64,000 nt of DNA from Microthrixaceae bacterium (GTDB lineage: Bacteria > Actinomycetota > Acidimicrobiia > Acidimicrobiales > Iamiaceae), in assembly GCA_016702505.1 (NCBI GenBank), contig JADJDU010000011.1:62001-126000 (forward strand), written 5' to 3'. Shown here piece after piece: positions 41,202 through 49,743 of this stretch; the stretch's first letter is position 1, and every line of letters starts with the position of its first letter. Below the pieces are notes generated by a model. It made no database searches. It was not told the DNA's origin and worked only from the letters and a program-made list of their open reading frames with translations. A program made the position numbers and the translations under genes.

Positions 41202-42971
41202 ATGTCCGCCACTTCCACTACTGTGAGTGACGTGTTGGAAACTGGCAGCCGGGGGGCAACAGGTCAGTCATCGCCGCCGACCTCCCAAGCGAAGCAGGCC
41301 GAGGCCCTCCGCCTCGGCCCTGACACGATCGTGTTGGTGGACCCGGCAACCGGCCTGATCGACTGGGTCAGCGATCGAATGGTCGATCTGTGCGGCTGGG
41401 AACCGACCCGACTGTTGGGTCGCGCCTTCCACGACTTACTACCCCGTTTCCCGGTAGAACCCGGCCAATGGAAACCGATGGTGGATGCGCTGCGCACCGG
41501 TTCGGTTGCAGTTCACAGCGGACGAATACGAGGCCTGCGCCGGGCTCCCCGGCCGGTGGAGGTCCGTTTCACGATCACCTCCATCGACCACCAGCCCGTG
41601 GTTGTGGCTGCAATCAGAGAAGCCGAGGCCCGCTCCAGCGTGATCGCCCGAATGCAGAGCCGCCACGACGACCTCGCCACCCGAGACCCTCTTACTGGCC
41701 TCGCCAACCGCCACCACCTGCTCAATGTGGTGGGCCGCACATTGGACACCACCAGACCGGGGGATCACGTGGGCCTCCTGGCGGTGGACATCGCCGGGTT
41801 CCGCAAACTCAACGACTCGATGGGCCACGACCACGGTGACGAGATGCTGCGACAAGCCGCAGCCCGTATCACCCGCAGCATCACCCCAGACGCCACTGCG
41901 GCCAGGATCGGAAGCGATGAGTTCGTGATCGTCCTCCCCGGTCTCGGCCACGATCGCCGTAGCGCCCAAGACACAGCCATGGGGCGAGCAGAGACGGTGG
42001 CCGCCGCCATCGAGTCACCGTTCCGACTCGGAGCAGACGAGGTTCAGGTCTCGGTCCGGGTCGGAGTCGCGGTGGAGATGTCGGGCTCGGTCGAGCCCCT
42101 CGAGCTGCTCCGCCGAGCTGATCTCGCTCGACGCCCCTGCCTCGAGAGCACCGGATCGTCCCGACAGGTGTTCGACGTCCGGATGGACCTCGACGCCAAG
42201 CGGGCCATGGACCTGGACCGGTCTCTGCGGCGGGCCATCGATCGCCGCGAGTTGGCAGTTCACCTCCAGCCCCGCCTCAGGGTGGCGAACGGTGGCCTGG
42301 CCGGGGCCGAAGCACTGCTGCGGTGGAGGAAACCGAACCCTGCCAATCCGGACCCGGCCAGCCTGGTGGCCACCGCCGAAGGAAACGGTCTGATCGTGCC
42401 TTTGGGACTGTGGGTGCTGGAGGAGACCGTCGGCCACGCTGTAGATCTGGGGCGAGCTGGCGTCCTGCGCCCCGGCATGTCGGTGAGCGTGAACGTCAGC
42501 ACCCACCAACTCCAGGCCACGCATTTCGTGGACGAGTTGGCCGTGCTCTTGGACCATGCCGGGCTCCCTCCGTGCGCGCTCACCGTCGAGTTGACCGAGT
42601 CGTCGCTACTCACCGACCTCCACGGAGCAAAGGGCCAACTCGACGCCTTGGCCGAACTAGGCGTGGGCCTGTCGATCGACGACTTCGGGACCGGATACTC
42701 ATCACTGGCCTACCTCCGAGATCTTCCAGTCAACGAACTCAAGTTGGACCGGCTCTTCGTGTCCGACCTCGACCGAGACGCCGCGGCCGAGGCCATCGTG
42801 CGGGGAATCCTCGAGATCGCCCGGGGTACGGGATTGGAGACGGTGGCCGAAGGCGTTGAGCGCACGACCCAACTCGACGTGCTGCGCGCCACGTCCTGTG
42901 ACCAGTACCAAGGACACCTCACCAGCGCGGCCGTGCCGATCGGCGAGTTCCTCAGCCGCTACGGCCGCTGA
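41202..42971 (+). CDS. PAS-GGDEF-EAL cyclic di-GMP signalling protein
   Basis: 589 aa from ATG 41202, no TM. A PAS-like sensor (about 40-145) is followed by GGDEF (about 160-320) and EAL (about 330-585). The GGDEF signature reads GSDEF (RIGSDEFVIVLPG), so cyclase activity is uncertain. The EAL domain keeps the catalytic set: E-A-L in GAEALLRW, Asn in VSVNVSTHQL, Glu in VELTESSLL, DDFGTGYSSLAYL, Lys in ELKLDRLFV, Glu in VAEGVE and Gln in DQYQGHL. It is therefore most likely a phosphodiesterase with a regulatory or weakly active cyclase domain. Transcribed alone. Confidence 0.9.
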   Translation: MSATSTTVSDVLETGSRGATGQSSPPTSQAKQAEALRLGPDTIVLVDPATGLIDWVSDRMVDLCGWEPTRLLGRAFHDLLPRFPVEPGQWKPMVDALRTGSVAVHSGRIRGLRRAPRPVEVRFTITSIDHQPVVVAAIREAEARSSVIARMQSRHDDLATRDPLTGLANRHHLLNVVGRTLDTTRPGDHVGLLAVDIAGFRKLNDSMGHDHGDEMLRQAAARITRSITPDATAARIGSDEFVIVLPGLGHDRRSAQDTAMGRAETVAAAIESPFRLGADEVQVSVRVGVAVEMSGSVEPLELLRRADLARRPCLESTGSSRQVFDVRMDLDAKRAMDLDRSLRRAIDRRELAVHLQPRLRVANGGLAGAEALLRWRKPNPANPDPASLVATAEGNGLIVPLGLWVLEETVGHAVDLGRAGVLRPGMSVSVNVSTHQLQATHFVDELAVLLDHAGLPPCALTVELTESSLLTDLHGAKGQLDALAELGVGLSIDDFGTGYSSLAYLRDLPVNELKLDRLFVSDLDRDAAAEAIVRGILEIARGTGLETVAEGVERTTQLDVLRATSCDQYQGHLTSAAVPIGEFLSRYGR

Positions 42972-43062
42972 CCCGGGAAACCTAGATCCGCCGAGGGGCA
43001 GAGCCTTCCGGCTGAGTTCGTTTCGCCAGAAGGTCGCGTAGCCGCCGAGCAGGCTCGACCTA

Positions 43063-44736
43063 TCAACCCACCCGCATCGCGGCCGGGGCGTGGGCCGGGA
43101 CGGCGGGACGGGCTGGCACCACCCGATCGACCCGTTGGTAAGGCTCCCCCATCGCCGGACGCATGTCGGTCTGGCCTTTGTTGGGCCACAGGCTCATGGC
43201 CCGTTCGGTCATGGCGGTGATGGTCAGCGACGGGTTGACACCGAGGTTGGCCGATACGGCCGAACCATCGGCCACGGACAGACCTTCATATCCGAAGACC
43301 CGTTGGTAGGGGTCGATCACCCCCGCGTCCGGTGAATCACCGATCACGCATCCACCCAAGATGTGGGCGGTGGTGGGAGCGTCGAGAAGAGTCTCGTTCC
43401 ATGCTCCCCAGGCATCGCCCTCGAGCATCTCAGCGGTCCGCCGGGCGGCCTCATTGGCTACCGGCAGGTACGTCGGGTTCGGTTCACCGTGTCCAGGCCG
43501 GCTCACCAACATGTCGAGGCGGTCATGGCGGCGCAGGCTGATGCTGTTGTTTCGGCTTTGCATCACCAGCAAGATGATCGAGCGCTCCGACCATCGACGA
43601 ACCGACAGCGACCGCACGAAGGCGATGGGGTGGCGGACGACTTTGGCGGCGAAGCGGGCCTGGCGGGGGACTCGGCCTCCACCGTCCACCAGAACGGTGG
43701 TGAGCAATCCCATGGCGTTGGAGCGCGGCGGGTAGCGAACGGGCTCAATGTGGGTGTGGTCGTCGGGGTGAATGGACGAAGTGATGGCGACCCCATGGGT
43801 GAGCTCAGGCATCGGGGTACGAGCCGATGCCCCCACGATGGCTTCGCTGTTGGTACGAACCACGTCACCGAGCCGGTCCGACAACTCCGGCAGCCGGCCT
43901 TCGTCACGGAGACGCAACAGCAGCTTCACCGTGCCGAGCACTCCCGCCGACAACACGACCTTCTCGGCGGTGAAGGTGCGGGGACGATGACGAAGCACCG
44001 CGCCGGGCCGATCGGTGGTGATCCGCCAACCTCCGCCCGACAGGGGTTCCAGGTCGGTGACCTGGGTGTCGGGGTGGACCACGGCGCCCTTCTTCTCGGC
44101 CAGGTACAGGTAGTTGCGGTCGAGGGTGTTCTTAGCCCCCACCTTGCAACCCACCATGCAGCTACCGCAGTGGGTACAACCGACCTTGTCGGGGCCTTCG
44201 CCTCCGAAGTAGGGGTCTGGGACCTGCTGACCCGGTTCACCGAACCACACCCCAACCGGTGTCCGGTGATAGGTGTCGGCCACACCCATCTCGTCGGCCA
44301 ACCGGCGTATGTACTCGTCTGCTGGGGTGTCCTCAGGCACCTCGTTCACGCCCAACATCCGCCGGGCTTGGTCGTAGTGGGGGGCCAGCTCGTCACGCCA
44401 GTCAGTGATGTGCCCCCATTGCGGGTCGCTGTAGAAGGGGTCGAGCGGTTCGTAGAGGGTGTTGGCGTACACCAACGATCCGCCGCCAACCCCAGCTCCC
44501 GACAACACGGCAATGTCCTTGAGCGGGGTGATCCGCTGGATGCCCCGCAGGCCCAGGACCGGCGCCCACAAGAACCGCCGCAGCTGCCAGCTCGAACGGG
44601 GCAGCGTCTTGGTGTTGAACCTTCGGCCCGCTTCCAGCACCCCGACCCGGTACCCCTTCTCGGTGGCCCTCAGCGCGGTGACGCTGCCCCCGAATCCAGA
44701 ACCCACCACCACCACGTCGAAGTCGAAATCGGCCAT
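43063..44736 (-). CDS. GMC-family FAD oxidoreductase (cholesterol-oxidase-like) with Cys cluster
   Basis: 557 aa from ATG 44736; ATG 44745 adds three residues. N-terminal FAD motif VVVGSGFGGSVTALRATEKG then VLEAGRR; LSGAGVGGGSLVYAN is the second nucleotide-binding block and HILGGCVIGDSPDAGV plus VADGSAVSANLGVNPSLTI the C-terminal GMC signature. Residues about 190-206 hold CTHCGSCMVGCKVGAKN, a ferredoxin-like Cys motif found in a subgroup of these enzymes; whether it binds Fe-S is not settled from sequence. The subgroup is often annotated as cholesterol oxidase or glucose-methanol-choline oxidoreductase; the substrate is unknown. Confidence 0.85.
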   Translation of the reverse strand: MADFDFDVVVVGSGFGGSVTALRATEKGYRVGVLEAGRRFNTKTLPRSSWQLRRFLWAPVLGLRGIQRITPLKDIAVLSGAGVGGGSLVYANTLYEPLDPFYSDPQWGHITDWRDELAPHYDQARRMLGVNEVPEDTPADEYIRRLADEMGVADTYHRTPVGVWFGEPGQQVPDPYFGGEGPDKVGCTHCGSCMVGCKVGAKNTLDRNYLYLAEKKGAVVHPDTQVTDLEPLSGGGWRITTDRPGAVLRHRPRTFTAEKVVLSAGVLGTVKLLLRLRDEGRLPELSDRLGDVVRTNSEAIVGASARTPMPELTHGVAITSSIHPDDHTHIEPVRYPPRSNAMGLLTTVLVDGGGRVPRQARFAAKVVRHPIAFVRSLSVRRWSERSIILLVMQSRNNSISLRRHDRLDMLVSRPGHGEPNPTYLPVANEAARRTAEMLEGDAWGAWNETLLDAPTTAHILGGCVIGDSPDAGVIDPYQRVFGYEGLSVADGSAVSANLGVNPSLTITAMTERAMSLWPNKGQTDMRPAMGEPYQRVDRVVPARPAVPAHAPAAMRVG

Positions 44737-44833
44737 GGCCAGCATCGTTCCATGCCCACCGCCGCTGTGCCCACCGCATCGTCGGATTGGTGACGACCAT
44801 CACGCCCGAGAGGCCGACCGCCCCGAACATGGA

Positions 44834-45733
44834 TCAGCGGGCGGCCACCACCACTGCCGGTTTGACGGTGTCGCCTCGGAACTTCTCATAGACGGCCAAC
44901 AGCTCACCCTCGGCATCGGTCACAGCCCATGGCCCTTCACCCTCGGCGCCGATGGCGGATCGGTCCAGGACCTTGCCCACCCCCACCGCCTCTGCCATAT
45001 CGGCGTCCGCCGGCAGGATCGCCAGGTGTCGAACTGCTTCGGCCATGGGCCGCACTGCTTCCGGGCCGACCTGCTCGAGTGGTACGGCGTCTTCCAGCGT
45101 GAACGGGCCAACCGAGGTGCGCCGCAGGTTGTTCAGATGAGCGCCCCCACCGAGGGCGTGGCCGAGGTCGGCGGCCAGGGTGCGTATGTAGGTGCCAGAC
45201 GAGCAATGGACGTCGATGGTGGCCACCGGCGGGTACCCGACGGGTCCCGACAGGACCTCCAGGGAATGGATCGTGACCGGGCGCGGGGTGCGTTCGACCT
45301 CAATACCCTGTCGGGCCAGTTCGTGGAGGCGCTTTCCGTCCACCTTGACCGCCGACACCATGGGTGGGATCTGGTGGATTTCGCCCACGAAGCTCGCAGC
45401 CGCGTCGGCCACGGCGCGGGGAGTGAGGCCGCTCATTTGGTGGGTGGCAACCACGTCACCTGAGGCATCCAGCGTGGATGTCTCGGCGCCGAACACCACA
45501 TCGCCCACGTAGGACTTTCCCAGTGGGGACAAGAACCGCAACAGCTTGGTGGCTCGGCCCACCCCGAGCAGCAACACGCCAGTGGCATCGGGGTCGAGGG
45601 TGCCGGCGTGACCGACCTTGCGGGTGCCGAGAAGGCCCCGGCTCTTCGCCACCACGTCGTGGCTGGTCCAACCAGCGGGCTTGTCGACCACCACCAGCCC
45701 GTTGGGGCCGGCATCGGCACGGCGGGGGCTCAA
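44834..45733 (-). CDS. truB: tRNA pseudouridine(55) synthase
   Basis: 299 aa from TTG 45733, which overlaps the rbfA stop by 4 nt (TTGA); no ATG or GTG gives a better N-terminus. Motifs: LVVVDKPAGWTSHDVV, KVGHAGTLDPDATGVLLL with the catalytic Asp, KSYVGDVVFGAETST, and PPMVSAVKVDGKRLHELARQG. C-terminal PUA-like part ends in VKPAVVVAAR. It modifies U55 in the tRNA T-loop. Last gene of the rimP operon. Confidence 0.95.
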   Translation of the reverse strand: MSPRRADAGPNGLVVVDKPAGWTSHDVVAKSRGLLGTRKVGHAGTLDPDATGVLLLGVGRATKLLRFLSPLGKSYVGDVVFGAETSTLDASGDVVATHQMSGLTPRAVADAAASFVGEIHQIPPMVSAVKVDGKRLHELARQGIEVERTPRPVTIHSLEVLSGPVGYPPVATIDVHCSSGTYIRTLAADLGHALGGGAHLNNLRRTSVGPFTLEDAVPLEQVGPEAVRPMAEAVRHLAILPADADMAEAVGVGKVLDRSAIGAEGEGPWAVTDAEGELLAVYEKFRGDTVKPAVVVAAR

Positions 45734-46143
45734 GATGCGGGCGGAACGGCCGGGCCCGTTGGGTCTCCCGGATCTGCGGTCTCGACGGCCTGGAGGCCCC
45801 GGAGGACGTCTTCGATCCTCAGGGCGTTGCGTATCACCGTGTCGGTCTCGAAACGCAGTTCTGGGGTGCGCTTCACCTTGGCTTGACGCCCGACCGCGGC
45901 CTGGAGCCGAGGCCGCAGCTCACTGAACGCGGCCTGGATGGTCTCCTCGGCTTCCTCGCCGAGACCATGGTCGTAGTGGACGACGGCACGGGCCAGATCC
46001 CCGTCGACCACCACTGAGGTGACGGTGACCAGCTCCAAGCGTTCGTCGTCGATGCGCTCCAGCTCCTCGGCCACGATCTCCTTGACCAGGCTGTTGAGCC
46101 GGGCGGTCCGCGGGTAGTCGCGTGATGGAGTGCGCTTCTTCAT
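45730..46143 (-). CDS. rbfA: Ribosome-binding factor A
   Basis: 137 aa from ATG 46143, overlapping the ylxP stop by 4 nt, with GGAGGA upstream. KH-type fold: ARLNSLVKEIVAEELERIDDERLELVTVTSVVVDGDLARAVVHY, then RLQAAVGRQAKVKRTPELRFETD, the conserved C-terminal block. Needed for 16S rRNA 5'-end maturation in the 30S subunit. A Pro/Ala-rich tail of about 15 residues follows the fold. Confidence 0.95.
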   Translation of the reverse strand: MKKRTPSRDYPRTARLNSLVKEIVAEELERIDDERLELVTVTSVVVDGDLARAVVHYDHGLGEEAEETIQAAFSELRPRLQAAVGRQAKVKRTPELRFETDTVIRNALRIEDVLRGLQAVETADPGDPTGPAVPPAS

Positions 46144-46433
46144 TCTTCCTCCTCCAGCCACCCCCGCCGGGAGGTGACTACCTCCACCTCGGGAAACGAC
46201 CAGACGAATCGATCCACGGCATCGAGAATCTCCCGAGCCTGCTTCTCGCTGGACGCCACCGTGGCGAAGCCCAGCTCGCTGCGACGCCAGTCGTCCTGAT
46301 GACCGACCTCAGAGGCTGCCACCCGGTGACGGCGCCGGGCTCCTTCGAGCACAGGAGTGATCACCGACCGCTTCGCTTTCAGCGAGTCGGCGTGGGGCAG
46401 CCGGAGATCGACGATGAGGACACAGGCGAACAC
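46140..46433 (-). CDS. ylxP: DUF503 family protein (YlxP)
   Basis: 97 aa. The pattern FACVLIVDLRLPHADSLKAKRSVITPVLEGARRRHRVAASEVGHQDDWRRSELGFATVA is diagnostic for DUF503/YlxP, a small ferredoxin-like fold conserved between infB and rbfA and proposed to help ribosome assembly. 47 nt downstream of infB and overlapping rbfA. Confidence 0.93.
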   Translation of the reverse strand: MFACVLIVDLRLPHADSLKAKRSVITPVLEGARRRHRVAASEVGHQDDWRRSELGFATVASSEKQAREILDAVDRFVWSFPEVEVVTSRRGWLEEEE

Positions 46434-46480
46434 GGCTGGGTCAGTGTACCGACCCCGGTCCGGAGCATGTCACGGTTGGG

Positions 46481-49330
46481 TCAGACCCGGGGGATCTCGC
46501 GCTCGTCGAAGGTCTCGATGACGTCGCCGGGCTTGAGGTCCTGGAAGTCGGTGAGGCCGATGCCGCACTCGAAGCCCTGTTTGACCTCACGCACGTCGTG
46601 CTTGAAGCGGCGGAGCGAGGCGATGGCACCCTTCCAGATGATGGTTCCCTCACGCAGGAAGCGAACCTTGGAGCCGCGGGTGATCTCGCCGTTGGTGACG
46701 TAGCAGCCGGCGATCTTGCCGACCTTGGGCACGCTGAAGATCTCGCGTACCTCGGCTTCGCCGGTGACCACCTCTTCGAACTCGGGTGCGAGCATGCCGA
46801 CCATGGCAGCTTCTATGTCCTCGATGAGGTGGTAGATCACCTCATAGGTACGGATCTCCACGTCTTCGTTGTCGGCCAGTTCTCGGACCTGCCGGTCGGG
46901 GCGAACGTTGAAGCCGATGATCGTGGCGTTGGACGCCATGGCCAACTCGATGTCGCTCTTGAGGATGCCACCCACGCCCTGACGGACGAAGGCGAGCTTG
47001 ACGTCGTCTCGTTCCAGCTTCTTGAGGCTTCCGACCACCGCTTCGAGCGAACCGGTGACGTCGGCCTTGACGATGAGGTTGAGCGTGGCGACCTCGCCAG
47101 CCTGGATCTGGCTGAAGATGTCTTCCAGCTTGGCGCCACCGTGCACCACCGACGCCGAGCCGGAGATGCTGGCCACCCGCTGGTAGTGCTCGCGCTGCTC
47201 GGCGACCTTGGCGGCGGTGCGTTCATCCGGCGCCACCACGAAGTCGTCGCCGGCGTCGGCCACGTCGGACAGACCGAGAACCTGGACCGGTGTGGACGGT
47301 CCCGCTTCCTTGACCTGCTCGCCCTTGTCGTTGATCAGGGCACGGACCCGGCCCCAGGCCGCACCCGCGACCAGGGGGTCGCCGACCTTGAGCGTCCCGC
47401 GCTGCACGAGGATGGTGGCCACCGGTCCACGACCGACGTCGAGGTGGGCTTCGAGGACCACACCACGGGCCCGGCCGGCGGGGTTGGAACGAAGGTCTTC
47501 GAGCTCGGCCACCACCAGCAGGTTGTCGAGCAGTTCGTCTATGCCGATGCCCTGGAGAGCCGAGATCTGGCAGACGATGGTGTCGCCACCCCAAGCCTCG
47601 GGCACCAGATCGCGCTCGGCCAGCTGGGCCAAGACCTTGTCTGGGTCGGCGTTGTCGCGGTCGATCTTGTTGACCGCCACCACGATCGGCACGTCGGCGG
47701 CCCGAGCGTGGTCGATCGCCTCCAACGTCTGGGGCATGACGCCGTCATCTGCGGCCACCACCAGCACCACGATGTCGGTGGCATCGGCACCACGGGCCCG
47801 CATGGCGGTGAACGCCTCGTGACCGGGGGTGTCGATGAAGGTGATGGGACGGCCGTCCTTGACCACCTGGTAGGCACCGATGTGCTGGGTGATGCCACCG
47901 GCCTCACCGGCCTGAACGTTGGCGTTGCGGATGCGGTCGAGCAGCTTGGTCTTGCCGTGGTCGACGTGACCCATGACGGTGATGACCGGGGCGCGGGTGA
48001 TGGCGTCCTCGTCGTCGTCGTCCATGAGCTCTTCGACACCGAGGCGGGCCTGAAGCTCTACCTCCTGCTCCTCGCCGGGGTTGACCAGGCGGATCTCGGC
48101 GCCGATCTCAGCGGCGAACAGCTCGATCATGTCGTCTGACAACGACTGGGTGGCCGTGACCATCTCTCCCTGCTGGAGCAGGAAGCGCACCACGTCGGCG
48201 GCGGTGCGGTTCAGCTTGGGACCCAGGTCTTGGGGGGTGGAAGCCCGTTCCACCACGATCTCTCCCTCGGGGACCGGGGAGTTGTCTGGGGTGTAGGACG
48301 GGAGGTCCATGGGTTGCAGCTCTTCACGGCTGCGACGGCGACGGCCCTTGCGACGCGGGGGTCGACGACCAGCGGGACCGCCGGGACGGCCGCCAGGGCC
48401 ACCACCGGGTCCACCGCCAGGTCCACCACCGGGCCGACCTTGGCCGACACCGGCGCCGGGAACCGAGGCGCGGGGGCCACCAGCGGGACGGGGGGCTCCG
48501 GGGCGGGCCGCACCGGGGGCACCGGATCGGACTCCTGGGGCCCCGGGACCACCGGGTCCCGCGGGTCGGGCCGCAGCGCGACCACCCATGCCGGGGGGTG
48601 GCGGGATCGGCTTGCCGCTCATCGACCGGGGCGGCGGCGGCGGTGGGATGGGCTTGCCCGAGGACGACACTGGAGGTCCGGCGGGACCGGCATCGGGGCC
48701 GGGTACGGGTCGAGGCCGGGGTACCGGCGGTTGCGGTGCACGGGCCGCGGGCGCGGCGGGAGCCGCCGGCGCGGCCGGGGCCGGACGGGCCGGGGCCTCT
48801 TCTCGGGGCGGAGCGGGGCGGGGCGGCATCTGCGCCCCGCTGGAACGCACGACGGGCCGGTCGGCGGGAACAGCGGGGGCCGGGCGAGGCTCAGCCGAGC
48901 GCGGCTCAGCCGGAGCCTCGGGGGCCGGCGTCGGGGCCACCTCGGCGGCCTCAGGGGCCGGCGGGGCGACAGGCTCGGTCGGAGCGGTCGCCACCTCCGG
49001 CGCAGGCGCGGGCGGGGCGTCGGGGGTCTGCTCGGCCTCAGCCACCACCGGGGCGGCGGGCTGCGCGTCCTCAGCGCCAGCGGGGCTTTCGTCGGCCTTG
49101 TTGGCCGCCTTCTTGGTGGGCTTCTTGGCCGGAGCCGGCTCTTCGGGCTGCTGATCTCTGACCAAACCCTCACGCTCGGCCTTGCGGCGGACGCGGTCGG
49201 CCTGCGCCTCTTCGATGCCCGACGAGTGGGTCTTGACCCCGATGCCGAGGTCGAGAGCCAGGTCGAGGGTCTCTTTGTTGGTGAGACCGAGCTCTTTGGC
49301 GAGCTCGTGGACGCGGATCTTTGCTGCCAA
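46481..49330 (-). CDS. infB: Translation initiation factor IF-2
   Basis: 949 aa from TTG 49330, giving the family N-terminus LAAKIRVHELAKELGL. The frame is open further upstream, but the region there carries no IF2 sequence. IF2_N motif (1-50), a long Pro/Ala/Gly linker (about 75-385), a second IF2_N-like part (about 430-470), then the GTPase: GHVDHGKTKLLDRI, DTPGHEAFTAMRARGA, NKIDRDNADPDKV. Domains II-IV follow, with GSLEAVVGSLKKLE and FNVRPDRQVRELA. Delivers fMet-tRNA to the 30S subunit. 104 nt downstream of ylxR in the operon. Confidence 0.96.
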   Translation of the reverse strand: MAAKIRVHELAKELGLTNKETLDLALDLGIGVKTHSSGIEEAQADRVRRKAEREGLVRDQQPEEPAPAKKPTKKAANKADESPAGAEDAQPAAPVVAEAEQTPDAPPAPAPEVATAPTEPVAPPAPEAAEVAPTPAPEAPAEPRSAEPRPAPAVPADRPVVRSSGAQMPPRPAPPREEAPARPAPAAPAAPAAPAARAPQPPVPRPRPVPGPDAGPAGPPVSSSGKPIPPPPPPRSMSGKPIPPPPGMGGRAAARPAGPGGPGAPGVRSGAPGAARPGAPRPAGGPRASVPGAGVGQGRPGGGPGGGPGGGPGGRPGGPAGRRPPRRKGRRRRSREELQPMDLPSYTPDNSPVPEGEIVVERASTPQDLGPKLNRTAADVVRFLLQQGEMVTATQSLSDDMIELFAAEIGAEIRLVNPGEEQEVELQARLGVEELMDDDDEDAITRAPVITVMGHVDHGKTKLLDRIRNANVQAGEAGGITQHIGAYQVVKDGRPITFIDTPGHEAFTAMRARGADATDIVVLVVAADDGVMPQTLEAIDHARAADVPIVVAVNKIDRDNADPDKVLAQLAERDLVPEAWGGDTIVCQISALQGIGIDELLDNLLVVAELEDLRSNPAGRARGVVLEAHLDVGRGPVATILVQRGTLKVGDPLVAGAAWGRVRALINDKGEQVKEAGPSTPVQVLGLSDVADAGDDFVVAPDERTAAKVAEQREHYQRVASISGSASVVHGGAKLEDIFSQIQAGEVATLNLIVKADVTGSLEAVVGSLKKLERDDVKLAFVRQGVGGILKSDIELAMASNATIIGFNVRPDRQVRELADNEDVEIRTYEVIYHLIEDIEAAMVGMLAPEFEEVVTGEAEVREIFSVPKVGKIAGCYVTNGEITRGSKVRFLREGTIIWKGAIASLRRFKHDVREVKQGFECGIGLTDFQDLKPGDVIETFDEREIPRV

Positions 49331-49434
49331 AGTGGGTTCGCCAGCCCTTCTGTTCAGTGCGTGCGGCGGTGTGCCCCGGTGGGCACGGTTTCCTAGTCTC
49401 GCGCAGCCGGGGTGCCGGGCACGAAGTGGGTTCG

Positions 49435-49743
49435 TCAGTCGGGGGCTCCGCCGACGAGGTTTTGGTGGAGCGCGTCGATCGCGGAGCGGTCGACCCTGGT
49501 CTTGAACGCCCGGTCGAAGCCACCTCGGCGGGCGGCTGTGTCCGGACATGTGGTGGAGCCCGGGCAGAGCCAGGCCCCTCGACCCGCCAGCGTACGGCCC
49601 GGGGTCAGAGTTCCGTCGGCGCTCAGTACCACCCGGACCAACTCGGTGGCTGGTCGGGTGGTCCTACAACCGACGCAGGTACGCAGCGGTACCCGGTCAC
49701 TGCTCGTCGGTCGACTCCGGGTCGGTCGAATCGTCGACGGCAT
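49435..49743 (-). CDS. ylxR: YlxR family (DUF448) RNA-binding protein
   Basis: 102 aa if started at ATG 49743. VPLRTCVGCRTTRPATELVRVV and TLAGRGAWLCPGS are diagnostic for YlxR. The only ATG in frame near the domain lies 47 nt inside the 3' end of nusA, so the genes overlap in different frames; the first 15 residues double as nusA coding sequence. YlxR is a nucleoid/RNase P-associated regulator in other bacteria. Sits between nusA and infB as usual. Confidence 0.85.
   Translation of the reverse strand: MPSTIRPTRSRPTSSDRVPLRTCVGCRTTRPATELVRVVLSADGTLTPGRTLAGRGAWLCPGSTTCPDTAARRGGFDRAFKTRVDRSAIDALHQNLVGGAPD

Noticed and set aside
43363..44793. 476-codon plus-strand open frame opposite the GMC oxidoreductase
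   Set aside because: Antisense shadow; no motif or ribosome site.
46598..48139. 513-codon plus-strand open frame opposite infB
   Set aside because: Antisense shadow of a fully conserved IF-2 gene; composition is Val/Asp/Gly-rich without any domain.
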